Shown here in pieces: positions 1 through 5,503 of a DNA stretch of 5,503 bases. Below the pieces are notes generated by a model. The model was not told the origin of the DNA, ran no database searches, and saw nothing but the letters and a program-made list of their open reading frames with translations. This DNA is from an uncultured Eubacteriales bacterium. Lineage in GTDB: Bacteria; Bacillota; Clostridia; Oscillospirales; CAG-272. The position numbers were made by a program, and so were the translations under genes. The stretch is from contig CAKRPQ010000111.1 in the NCBI GenBank assembly GCA_934385225.1, forward strand, positions 1 to 5,503, read 5' to 3'. The first letter of the stretch is position 1, and each line of letters opens with the position of its first letter.

Positions 1-1
1 A

Positions 2-79
2 GTACTAGGCGATCTTCATAGAGGAGCTTGGCGTTATCTTACCGATGACGAAATAAATTATCTGAAAAGGGAAAGTTAG
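2..79 (+). CDS. C-terminal end of an unidentified protein (5' truncated by window edge)
   Basis: An open frame enters from the left edge and gives 25 residues before a TAG stop at 77-79. The visible tail begins VLGDLHRGAWRYLTDDEI and ends in a charged KRES. The residues look like ordinary coding sequence, mixed charged and aromatic, and the stop lies one base before the ATG of the next gene. That spacing is typical of an operon and is the main support for the call. The Shine-Dalgarno sequence of the next gene (68-72) lies inside this frame. I do not recognise the family from so short a piece and give no function. Confidence 0.6.
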   Translation, partial: VLGDLHRGAWRYLTDDEINYLKRES

Positions 80-80
80 A

Positions 81-494
81 ATGTTAAAAGTATTACCGAT
101 ACAGTCAAAAACAGAGCAGGAAGCGATTTGTCTGCGCTGCGGTGTGAAATACGACGCCGATCTGCTCGCATATTCCGCAACAATAAACAATCGTCTTGTC
201 GGAGTTTGTCAATTCAAAGTAACCGATCGCGGAGGTATCATAAAGGACATTGCCTCTGTACTCGAAAGCGAGAACGAAGCCGAGGAAAAAGAAGCTCTTT
301 TCGTACTCGGAAGAGCAACTCTGAATTTCATCGACCTTACGGGAATGCACAAGGCGTATTTTGAGGCAGACTGCGACGAAGCACTCATACGCCGAATAGG
401 ATTCAAAAAAGTAAAAAATGAAAAAGGTGACGAAATCTACTTCGCCGATCTGACAAACTTCTTCTGCGAACCCTGCAAACAAGGCAAAAACTGA
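81..494 (+). CDS. Small GNAT-fold-like protein, function unknown, with two CxxC motifs
   Basis: This is a 137-residue soluble protein with no signal peptide or membrane segment. The ATG at 81 is preceded by AGGGA at 68-72, eight bases upstream, and follows the upstream stop by one base. The pattern resembles an N-acetyltransferase (GNAT) fold. Strand-like segments lie around residues 30-60 (AYSATINNRLVGVCQF, then a hairpin turn and IIKDIASV). A helix follows at about 73-88, with a strand at about 90-96. Near residues 100-112 is the typical late-GNAT phrase ALIRRIGFKK. The acetyl-CoA pyrophosphate loop (Q/RxxGxG/A) is not clearly present before the central helix, so catalytic activity is uncertain. 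Cysteine pairs sit near both ends, CLRC at 17-20 and CEPC at 129-132, with single cysteines at 43 and 98. The gene probably shares a transcript with the gene upstream and ends just before a strong hairpin. The fold assignment is by pattern only; I cannot name a substrate. Confidence 0.8.
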   Translation: MLKVLPIQSKTEQEAICLRCGVKYDADLLAYSATINNRLVGVCQFKVTDRGGIIKDIASVLESENEAEEKEALFVLGRATLNFIDLTGMHKAYFEADCDEALIRRIGFKKVKNEKGDEIYFADLTNFFCEPCKQGKN

Positions 495-510
495 CCTATT
501 TTCTAAATAA

Positions 511-577
511 AAAATAGTAAACGAGAATAATTGGTAAAAATTAACAAATTTTACCGGTTATTTTTGTTTACTTTTTA
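511..577 (+). terminator. Long A/U-rich hairpin downstream of the GNAT-like gene, probable terminator
   Basis: An inverted repeat is centred on position 544. The blocks GTAAAC (517-522), AATAA (526-530) and GGTAAAA (533-539) pair with TTTTACC (549-555), TTATT (558-562) and GTTTAC (566-571). The bases between these blocks (523-525 with 563-565, and 531-532 with 556-557) pair through one A-U and four G-U pairs in the + strand RNA. The stem is therefore 23 pairs long without interruption, with one A-A mismatch, two more pairs and a three-base AAC loop at its tip. The T run 572-576 follows directly. The position, 17 bases after the stop at 494, and the T run fit an intrinsic terminator. The stem is much longer and more AT-rich than usual, so another RNA role is possible. 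Confidence 0.6.
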
Positions 578-578
578 G

Positions 579-597
579 TTGGGAAATTTTGGGAAAT
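579..597 (+). repeat. Tandem direct repeat TTGGGAAAT x2, just upstream of the spo0A promoter
   Basis: TTGGGAAAT occurs at 579-587 and again at 589-597, with starts exactly ten bases apart. A looser relative, TTGAAATAT, begins at 601 and coincides with the -35 element. A ten-base period puts both copies on the same DNA face next to the polymerase site, as expected for an activator or repressor. The binding role is inferred; only the repeat is observed. Confidence 0.5.
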
Positions 598-600
598 GTC

Positions 601-629
601 TTGAAATATTTTCCATAATATGGTATTAT
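601..629 (+). promoter_or_regulatory. Sigma-A-type promoter for spo0A
   Basis: A -35 element TTGAAA (601-606) and a -10 element TATTAT (624-629) are separated by 17 bases, the optimal spacing. The -10 is preceded by TGG (621-623), giving an extended -10. Transcription would start near 636, about 35 bases before the spo0A ATG. The spacer contains the short inverted repeat CCAT-AAT-ATGG (613-623). I found no sigma-H-type promoter (AGGAxxT with GAAT) and no clean Spo0A box (TGTCGAA) here, although sigma-H and Spo0A control spo0A in Bacillus. Confidence 0.7.
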
Positions 630-656
630 ATTAGTGTTGGAACAAACAATACTTTT

Positions 657-661
657 GGAGG
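657..661 (+). promoter_or_regulatory. Ribosome binding site that fixes the spo0A start
   Basis: GGAGG lies eight bases upstream of the ATG at 670. The same frame is open further upstream to a GTG at 634, but that codon has no Shine-Dalgarno sequence and lies at or before the predicted transcription start. The start at 670 is therefore preferred. Confidence 0.85.
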
Positions 662-669
662 AACATGAA

Positions 670-1467
670 ATGGAATACAATAATTCAAGAAACTCAAAAA
701 TTCTTATTGCAGATGAAAACACGGCATCTAGACAGGCACTCCGCGACAATCTTTATCGTGCAGGATTCAGAAATGTGGAAGAGGCATCTAACGGCGAAGA
801 TGCTCTCATTAAAATCGGCAGAATTCACCCCGACATAGCTATAATCGATGTATGGTTATCAAAAATCGACGGTATCGGAGTACTCCGCAACACAAAATCA
901 CTTGACTTCGGCAAGGACAAAGCACCGATTTTTATTGTACTCTCCGCCGTTGCAAATCAAAACATTCTTGTCGAGGCCACAAACGCGGGCGCAGAGCTTT
1001 GTCTGCCAAGGCCTTATGACTTTGAAAGTCTTTGTAGCCATGCGGAAAGACTGCTCGAAGCACGCGCAAGCATACAAAACCGCCAGGTTCCCGCAAGCCC
1101 AAAAGAAGAAAATCCCGATATTGAAACGCAGGTGACACAAATCATTCATCAGATCGGCGTACCCGCTCATATAAAAGGTTATCAATATCTCCGCACAGCA
1201 ATTCTGCTGACTATCGACGACAGCGACATAATCAATTCCGTAACCAAAGTATTGTACCCGTCCGTGGCAAAGAAATATTCGACTACAACATCGAGAGTGG
1301 AACGCGCGATAAGACATGCAATAGAAGTGGCATGGGATCGCGGCGACGTTGACACGCTCAACTCATACTTTGGATACACGATTCAAAACAACCGAGGAAA
1401 GCCCACAAACTCTGAGTTTATAGCAATGATAGCAGACAATCTCCGACTCAAATATAAACTTTATTAA
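670..1467 (+). CDS. spo0A: Spo0A, response regulator and master regulator of sporulation entry
   Basis: A 265-residue protein, the usual Spo0A size. Residues about 9-131 form a receiver domain; about 132-150 are a polar linker; about 151-265 are the Spo0A-specific DNA-binding domain. The last part is nearly canonical: IGVPAHIKGYQYLR (162-175), VTKVLYP (191-197), the recognition helix region SRVERAIRHAIEVAW (208-222) and KPTNSEFIAM (244-253). In the receiver, D15/E16 stand for the acidic pair, D60 is the expected phosphorylated aspartate and S92 the switch hydroxyl. Two conserved features differ: the MP after the phospho-Asp is LS (DVWLSKIDG, 60-68), and the invariant lysine of the LKPFD motif is arginine (R114 in LPRPYD). 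Spo0A receives phosphate from histidine kinases, directly or by relay, and controls entry into sporulation and other stationary-phase genes. The gene appears monocistronic, with its own promoter and terminator. No spoIVB precedes it, unlike the common Firmicutes order. The identity is firm; normal phosphorylation is not. Confidence 0.96.
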   Translation: MEYNNSRNSKILIADENTASRQALRDNLYRAGFRNVEEASNGEDALIKIGRIHPDIAIIDVWLSKIDGIGVLRNTKSLDFGKDKAPIFIVLSAVANQNILVEATNAGAELCLPRPYDFESLCSHAERLLEARASIQNRQVPASPKEENPDIETQVTQIIHQIGVPAHIKGYQYLRTAILLTIDDSDIINSVTKVLYPSVAKKYSTTTSRVERAIRHAIEVAWDRGDVDTLNSYFGYTIQNNRGKPTNSEFIAMIADNLRLKYKLY

Positions 1468-1497
1468 AATATGCCCGCCAAGGCGGGCATATTTTTT
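1466..1497 (+). terminator. Strong intrinsic terminator between spo0A and dxs, probably bidirectional
   Basis: A perfect 14-bp inverted repeat, 1466-1479 with 1482-1495, has the core GCCCGCC/GGCGGGC and AT-rich flanks. The + strand transcript gets a run of six U (1492-1497) directly after the GC core and ATAT. On the minus strand the opposite arm supplies ATTTT, a weaker U tract, so it can also end the murJ-dxs transcript. The hairpin starts within the spo0A stop codon, and its T run overlaps the dxs stop codon (1496-1498), so the intergenic space is as small as it can be. Confidence 0.93.
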
Positions 1498-3394
1498 ATT
1501 TACACAATCTGACTATATCCTTTGCCGAAATTCCCGCGAGCTCATAAACAGTACCTTTTTTATCGGTGAGAACAAAATCATCGTTTATTGCCGCTATCGC
1601 GTGCGTGTAATCGTTAAGTACGCCCATTTCGGAAAGTTCGTCACACATAAGCATTCCCATACCGCCCGCGCGTATTCCCTCTTCCAGAAAAACTATTTTA
1701 CCGTTCTTTTTCGGAAGGAACGAAACAACGCTTTCGGCAGAAAGCTTATAAGGTTTTAGCTTTTCAAGAAGCACAATGCCAGCTTTGATGCCGCTTTTTT
1801 CAAGCTCGTTTACAGCTTTAAGAGCCTCCGACGCTATCCTGCCGCAAGTCACTATAAGCACATCTGGCTTTGAATTTTCGGGCAATGTGCTTTTTGCCCA
1901 CTTTGAAATACAAGAGGTGAATCCATCCTCGAAAAATGCTTTCACAATACTTTCGTCTTCGCTTCCGCTCGGATAACGTATCGCCGTTGCTTTACCTGAT
2001 GAAAGTGCTTCGTCAAGAGAAGTTTCGAGCGACTTGTATGTTATAGGCGCGTATATTTCAATATTCGGTATTGCGGACAAGAATGAAACGTCAAAAATAC
2101 CATGGTGTGTCGCACCATCGCAAGCGTTAAGCCCTGCTCTGTCAATACACATTATAACGGGAAGCCCTTGAAGCGCAATATCGTGAACAATATTATCATA
2201 GCCTCTCTGAATAAATGTCGAATAAATTGCCGCAACGGGTTTAAGTCCGTCCGCGGAAAGTCCCGCCGCAAAAGTAAGCGCGTGTTCCTCGGCAATCCCG
2301 ACATCGAAAAAGCGCTCGGGGTGCTCCGTTCTGAATCTGTCAAGGCCTGTTCCGTCGCACATTGCCGCCGTTACAGCACAAATTCTACCGTCAACCCCTG
2401 CTTTTTCCGAAATTTTGTCTCCAAACACCTCGGAAAAGGTGATTTTTTTCTCTTCACTTTGCAGTCGAGCCGCACGCATGGAATGATATCCGCTCGGATC
2501 GTCTTCGGCAGGTTTATATCCCTTTCCCTTTTTCGTCTTTACATGAACCACAGCACTTCCGCCGTATTCTCTTGCATTCCAGAGTGCGCTTTCGACCTGC
2601 GAATAATCGTTTCCGTCAACGGGACCGATATAATAAAGTCCCATATCTTCAAAATAATTACTGCCGTAAAGAGTATTCTTCACATGCTTTTTAACATTTC
2701 GCAGAAAATTAAAAATGTACTTCCCGACAAAAGGAATTTTCGAAACAATAAGTCTCATCGCGCGTTTTGTTCTGCCGTATCCCCGCGTCGAACGGATTTG
2801 AGAAAGATTTTTTGCAAAATGTCCTATGTTTTTTGAAATCGACATTTCGTTTTCGTTGAGTATAATAACAAGGCGGAGATCTTCCGAACAGTTATTGAGT
2901 GCCTCGTGTATCATTCCGCCTGTGAAAGCACCGTCCCCGACAACGGCAACAGTATAGCTGTCGTTATCACCTTTTATTTTGTCTCCTTCGGCAAAACCGA
3001 GGGCTGCCGATAGCGACGTTGAACTGTGACCCGTGCCAAAGCAATCGTGTTCGCTTTCACCGCGCTTTTCAAAGCCGCTTATTCCGCCGAGCGTGCGAAG
3101 CCCTCTAAAGTGCTCGCGCCTGCCCGTAAGAATTTTATGAACATAGCTTTGATGTCCGACGTCAAAAATGATATGATCCCTCGGCGTCGAAAAAACTCTG
3201 TGAATCGCAACGGAAAGTTCCACAACGCCAAGATTTGATGCAAGGTGTCCGCCCGTTTCGCTGACGTTCTCTATCAGGAACTCGCGAATTTCATCGCAAA
3301 GCGCAGGAATCTGTTTTTCCGGTATTTTTTTTAAGGCTTCCGGGGAGTCCGCGTTATATATGTATTTATATTTATTATGACTTGCATCGGGCAT
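1496..3394 (-). CDS. dxs: 1-deoxy-D-xylulose-5-phosphate synthase (DXS)
   Basis: This cytosolic thiamine-diphosphate enzyme condenses pyruvate and glyceraldehyde 3-phosphate to 1-deoxy-D-xylulose 5-phosphate, the first step of the MEP isoprenoid pathway. From the ATG at 3394 the protein has 632 residues, close to the family's usual 620 or so. Visible motifs in order: GGHLASNLG (48-56, H50), DVGHQSYVHKILTGR (78-92), GTGHSSTSLSAALG (120-133), the cofactor motif GDGAFTGG (153-160) with LNENEMSIS (179-187), GPVDGND (257-263), YH at 303-304, the catalytic glutamate E369 in VGIAEEHA, DRAG (418-421) and DGATHHG (426-432). The C-terminal transketolase domain is complete to LCK. Small departures are IAEEHA for the usual IAEQHA and NAC (423-425) where VGA is common. 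The frame is also open upstream to a TTG at 3439 (15 more residues), but that codon lacks a ribosome binding site. The gene is last in the murJ operon and overlaps the glycosyltransferase gene by 20 bp. Confidence 0.97.
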   Translation of the reverse strand: MPDASHNKYKYIYNADSPEALKKIPEKQIPALCDEIREFLIENVSETGGHLASNLGVVELSVAIHRVFSTPRDHIIFDVGHQSYVHKILTGRREHFRGLRTLGGISGFEKRGESEHDCFGTGHSSTSLSAALGFAEGDKIKGDNDSYTVAVVGDGAFTGGMIHEALNNCSEDLRLVIILNENEMSISKNIGHFAKNLSQIRSTRGYGRTKRAMRLIVSKIPFVGKYIFNFLRNVKKHVKNTLYGSNYFEDMGLYYIGPVDGNDYSQVESALWNAREYGGSAVVHVKTKKGKGYKPAEDDPSGYHSMRAARLQSEEKKITFSEVFGDKISEKAGVDGRICAVTAAMCDGTGLDRFRTEHPERFFDVGIAEEHALTFAAGLSADGLKPVAAIYSTFIQRGYDNIVHDIALQGLPVIMCIDRAGLNACDGATHHGIFDVSFLSAIPNIEIYAPITYKSLETSLDEALSSGKATAIRYPSGSEDESIVKAFFEDGFTSCISKWAKSTLPENSKPDVLIVTCGRIASEALKAVNELEKSGIKAGIVLLEKLKPYKLSAESVVSFLPKKNGKIVFLEEGIRAGGMGMLMCDELSEMGVLNDYTHAIAAINDDFVLTDKKGTVYELAGISAKDIVRLCK

Positions 3395-4514
3395 TTGTCT
3401 TTTCCTTCTTGTTAAATTCTTTTTCGTAAAGAGCTTCAAGCGTCTTTGTCATTTTTTCGGCGGTGTACTTATTTTCAAAGGCGGTCTTTGCAGACTCGCC
3501 CATTCGGGCGCAAAGCTCTCTGTTTTCGCAAAGAGTTATCATTGCGGTTGCGAGCATTTCGCTGTTTTCACGCTCGAAAACAAGTCCGTTTTCGCCGTCA
3601 TTTATCATAGCGATATTGCCGTCACAATCGGAAACGACAGACGATTTTCCGGCGCTCATTCCCTCGGAGACGGCAAGGCATGATGTTTCCGAAAAAGAGC
3701 AGTTTACATTCACGTCCGAAATTGCAAGAAACGGAGCAACGTTTTGGCGGAACCCCGCAAAAATAATCTTATTGCTCATTCCAAGGTCGTCGGCAAGAGC
3801 GCGGAGGCTCTGCGCAAGGCTTCCGTCTCCGACTATCAGAAATCTCATTTCGGGGTGGGTTCTTGAAGCCTCTGCGGCGGCAAGTATGAATGTTCTATGG
3901 TCTTTAACTGGTTCAAGTCTTGCTATCATCGAAAAAATAAAATTTTCTTCCGTCAAGCCAAGCTCTTTTCTAACGGATTCTTTTTCGGCAATCGAGACCT
4001 CTCGCATCGGCTCCGAGCCATTGATAATAACGGTTATTTTTTCGGGATCCGTTCCCATTGAAACAAGTATATTTTTTGCCGCTTCCGCTGTTGCGACAAT
4101 CCTGTCCGAATAATGATTATTTATCATTCCGAGCAGGTTTTTCATAGGAAATACGGTTTTATATTTTGGCGGCACGACGGCACAGTGATGCGTCATAAAT
4201 ATAAGAGGCGTGCGACATTTTCTGCCCGCAATTCTCGCACTCAAAGACGCATGTGTGTGAAGTATGTCGGGCTTCTCTTCTTTAATAATTATTTTTAGTT
4301 CTTTCACCGCATTACGGTCAAAAGATTTATCTCTGCCGTATTCGGTGGTAATAACCTTACAACCGAGTTCTTTTACGCGTTCTTCAAGTTCAGCTCCTTT
4401 CGGCATAACGACCGACACGTCAAATTTATCTTTGTCACGGTGTCGCAGTGTATTAAGTAAAAGCACTCCCGCACCTCCGATATTTGAGTCGCTGATAACA
4501 TGAAGAATTTTCAT
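3375..4514 (-). CDS. GT4-family glycosyltransferase (GT-B fold), acceptor unknown
   Basis: A 379-residue protein with two Rossmann-like halves and no membrane segment, so it is probably cytosolic or peripheral at the inner membrane face. The N-terminal half opens with MKILHVISDSNIGGAG (1-16), the glycine-rich loop of this class, and has ILHTHASLSARIAGRK (84-99). The C-terminal half has ARLEPVKDH (198-206), whose R199 and K204 match the phosphate-contacting pair of GT4 enzymes, then VGDGS (228-232). The EX7E motif is E276 and E284 within FSETSCLAVSEGMSAG. Such enzymes move a sugar from a nucleotide sugar with retention of configuration. The start is supported by GGGAG at 4524-4528. Its ATG overlaps the murJ stop (ATGA) and its 3' end overlaps dxs by 20 bp. 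The neighbours suggest a lipid-linked or cell-surface glycan as target. That is an inference from context; sugar and acceptor cannot be read from the sequence. Confidence 0.92.
   Translation of the reverse strand: MKILHVISDSNIGGAGVLLLNTLRHRDKDKFDVSVVMPKGAELEERVKELGCKVITTEYGRDKSFDRNAVKELKIIIKEEKPDILHTHASLSARIAGRKCRTPLIFMTHHCAVVPPKYKTVFPMKNLLGMINNHYSDRIVATAEAAKNILVSMGTDPEKITVIINGSEPMREVSIAEKESVRKELGLTEENFIFSMIARLEPVKDHRTFILAAAEASRTHPEMRFLIVGDGSLAQSLRALADDLGMSNKIIFAGFRQNVAPFLAISDVNVNCSFSETSCLAVSEGMSAGKSSVVSDCDGNIAMINDGENGLVFERENSEMLATAMITLCENRELCARMGESAKTAFENKYTAEKMTKTLEALYEKEFNKKEKTNARCKS
3403..3407 (-). promoter_or_regulatory. Ribosome binding site that fixes the dxs start
   Basis: On the minus strand AAGGA lies eight bases before the ATG whose first base is 3394. 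It sits inside the end of the glycosyltransferase frame. The alternative TTG at 3437-3439 has no comparable sequence upstream, so the ATG is preferred. Confidence 0.75.
4511..4514 (-). other. ATGA stop/start overlap coupling murJ to the glycosyltransferase gene
   Basis: On the minus strand the start ATG (4514-4512) and the murJ stop TGA (4513-4511) share bases. Together with the 20-bp overlap between the glycosyltransferase gene and dxs, this leaves no room for a terminator inside the block. It supports one polycistronic message with translational coupling. Confidence 0.9.
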
Positions 4515-5503
4515 TTTTTGTTTCTCCCGAAAATGATTTTTTTAGTAAGTCCGAGAACAATGCTCTCGCGAAAAACGAGACACAACATAAAATACGAAAC
4601 CGCCCCCGCGAAAGTAAGGAGAAAAAGACCGAGAATACCGCCGAAAAGAATTTTTCTAAGGGCAAATACAACCGCTCCCATAAGAATTGCTGCGGCAAAT
4701 ATTTTTACGCAGTTGAAAATATCGCTGCGGTCAAGCATTTCGTCACCGCTCTTTACGCGGATAAAGTAGTTGAGAAACATATTTACAAGAACCGCTAACG
4801 ATGATGAAATCGCGATCCCCGCAATTCCGAAGTGTTTTGAAAGTACTGCGGCAAGCAAGAGATCAATCAGAATTGACACGAGAGCGGTAATCATAGGCGG
4901 AACAGTTTTCTGCTCGGCGAAAAATTTCTTTGTACACACCTCATTAACAGCGTAAAAAGGCATTGCAAGCGCAAAAAATCGGAGTGCTTCGGCAGTCATT
5001 CGGACGTCATTTGCACCAAATTCGTTTCTTTCGTAAATAACCGACACGAGAGGCTCTGAAAGCACAAAAATACCGACTGTAATAGGAACAATTATGAGTG
5101 CAAGCGCTTTAATCGACACGCCTGTGAGCTTTTTCTCCTCGGACTTATTCCCGCTTGCCTGCGCTTTCGAAAGATACGGAAAAAGAAGGTTCGTCGCAAC
5201 AAAAGTGAACACACCGACTATAATAAGATACAGGCGGTTTGCATACCCGACAGCGGGAATTGCGCTTCCGTTTTCGAAATATGACGCAAAGCGTGTATTT
5301 ATTAGATTACAGAACGGCTGAACCCAAGAGCTGACAAGTATCGGAAGCGACATTGCAAGCGATTTTCTGATATACGGCGACGAAAAATTAAGCGTAGGTT
5401 TATACCGATACCCGATTTTATGCACGGACGGCATCTGAATAAGTGCCTGGGACCCCCAACCGCACAGCATTGCAACGGATAGACCGTAAATGCCGAATTC
5501 TTC
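4511..5503 (-). CDS. murJ: MurJ/MviN-family lipid II flippase, C-terminal part (5' end beyond window)
   Basis: The frame is open to the right edge and gives 330 residues. The ATG at 5470 is internal, because the 11 codons before it (EEFGIYGLSVA) read on as typical MurJ sequence. Complete MurJ proteins have about 500 residues and 14 membrane helices. About nine hydrophobic segments are visible, near residues 1-20, 47-68, 85-108, 131-150, 170-187, 201-222, 226-248, 262-282 and 286-312, which would be helices 6-14. Family phrases include NTRFASYFENGSAIPAVGYA followed by NRL, then LFPYLSKAQASGN, and VLSEPLVSVIYERNEFGAND. YANRL (87-91) matches E. coli YADRL; the arginine is kept and the aspartate is Asn. 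MurJ flips lipid II to the outer membrane face for peptidoglycan synthesis. With a glycosyltransferase next to it, a paralogue exporting another lipid-linked glycan is an alternative. The stop overlaps the next ATG by four bases (ATGA). Confidence 0.92.
   Translation of the reverse strand, partial: EEFGIYGLSVAMLCGWGSQALIQMPSVHKIGYRYKPTLNFSSPYIRKSLAMSLPILVSSWVQPFCNLINTRFASYFENGSAIPAVGYANRLYLIIVGVFTFVATNLLFPYLSKAQASGNKSEEKKLTGVSIKALALIIVPITVGIFVLSEPLVSVIYERNEFGANDVRMTAEALRFFALAMPFYAVNEVCTKKFFAEQKTVPPMITALVSILIDLLLAAVLSKHFGIAGIAISSSLAVLVNMFLNYFIRVKSGDEMLDRSDIFNCVKIFAAAILMGAVVFALRKILFGGILGLFLLTFAGAVSYFMLCLVFRESIVLGLTKKIIFGRNKK

Noticed and set aside
594..606. Possible Spo0A box (AAATGTCTTGAAA) at the spo0A -35 element
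   Set aside because: It needs a one-base insertion relative to the TGTCGAA core. That match is too weak in AT-rich DNA to call an autoregulatory site.
634..669. Upstream GTG start extending Spo0A by 12 residues
   Set aside because: There is no ribosome binding site, it lies at the predicted transcription start, and a strong GGAGG serves the ATG at 670.
898..1317. 139-codon open frame on the minus strand, opposite spo0A
   Set aside because: It overlaps the conserved Spo0A coding sequence and is Cys/Phe rich without family motifs.
2216..2222. Exact TGTCGAA Spo0A-box core
   Set aside because: It lies in the middle of dxs, far from any start. A seven-base match is expected by chance in a window of this size.
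2102..2836. 244-codon open frame on the + strand, opposite dxs
   Set aside because: dxs is a complete, clearly conserved gene on the other strand. The antisense translation is rich in Ser, Cys, Arg and Lys with no recognisable motif, as expected for a shadow frame.
3395..3439. TTG start extending Dxs by 15 residues
   Set aside because: There is no ribosome binding site; the added residues are basic and unlike DXS N-termini, and the internal ATG has a good site.
3463..4113. 216-codon open frame on the + strand, opposite the glycosyltransferase gene
   Set aside because: It lies wholly inside a well-supported GT4 gene; its composition (very Ser/Ala rich) is that of an antisense shadow.
5468..5470. 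ATG as the start of the MurJ-like protein
   Set aside because: The frame stays open to the window edge with MurJ-like residues, and the N-terminal helices would be missing, so it is an internal methionine.

Overview
The window looks like part of a low-to-moderate G+C, endospore-former-type Firmicutes chromosome, most likely class Clostridia. The reasons are a Spo0A with a near-canonical DNA-binding domain, strong AGGAGG-type ribosome binding sites, a sigma-A-type promoter and the MEP isoprenoid pathway. An Oscillospiraceae/Ruminococcaceae-like host is my guess from the overall style of the proteins; no rRNA or other marker in the window settles it.

Layout, left to right. On the + strand, positions 2-79 hold the last 25 codons of an unidentified gene. 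It is followed one base later by a small GNAT-fold-like protein (81-494), so the two probably share a transcript. Positions 495-669 are non-coding. They contain a long A/U-rich hairpin with G-U pairs (511-577, probable terminator), a 9-bp direct repeat (579-597), and a good promoter (601-629) for the next gene. That gene is spo0A (670-1467), the master regulator of sporulation entry. Its receiver domain departs from the usual Spo0A at conserved positions, while its DNA-binding domain does not.

A compact 14-bp GC-rich hairpin (1466-1497) separates spo0A from a convergent minus-strand block and overlaps the dxs stop codon. Read on the minus strand, from the right edge leftwards, the block is murJ (lipid II flippase family, 5' end outside the window), a GT4-family glycosyltransferase, and dxs (1-deoxy-D-xylulose-5-phosphate synthase). 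murJ and the glycosyltransferase gene overlap by an ATGA; the glycosyltransferase gene and dxs overlap by 20 bp. The three are therefore very probably one translationally coupled operon.

The operon has a plausible common theme, as an inference. Dxs supplies isoprenoid precursors, which become the undecaprenyl carrier. The glycosyltransferase may build a glycan, and a MurJ-type protein flips lipid-linked precursors across the membrane. In many Clostridia dxs lies a few genes upstream of spo0A in the same direction, with recN and spoIVB between. Here the two are direct neighbours, convergent, and the genes usually between them are absent.

I see no CRISPR array, insertion sequence, tRNA, rRNA or phage gene, and no clear undescribed system. 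The points most worth a second look are the altered Spo0A receiver, the structured spo0A upstream region, and the paired CxxC motifs in the small GNAT-like protein.
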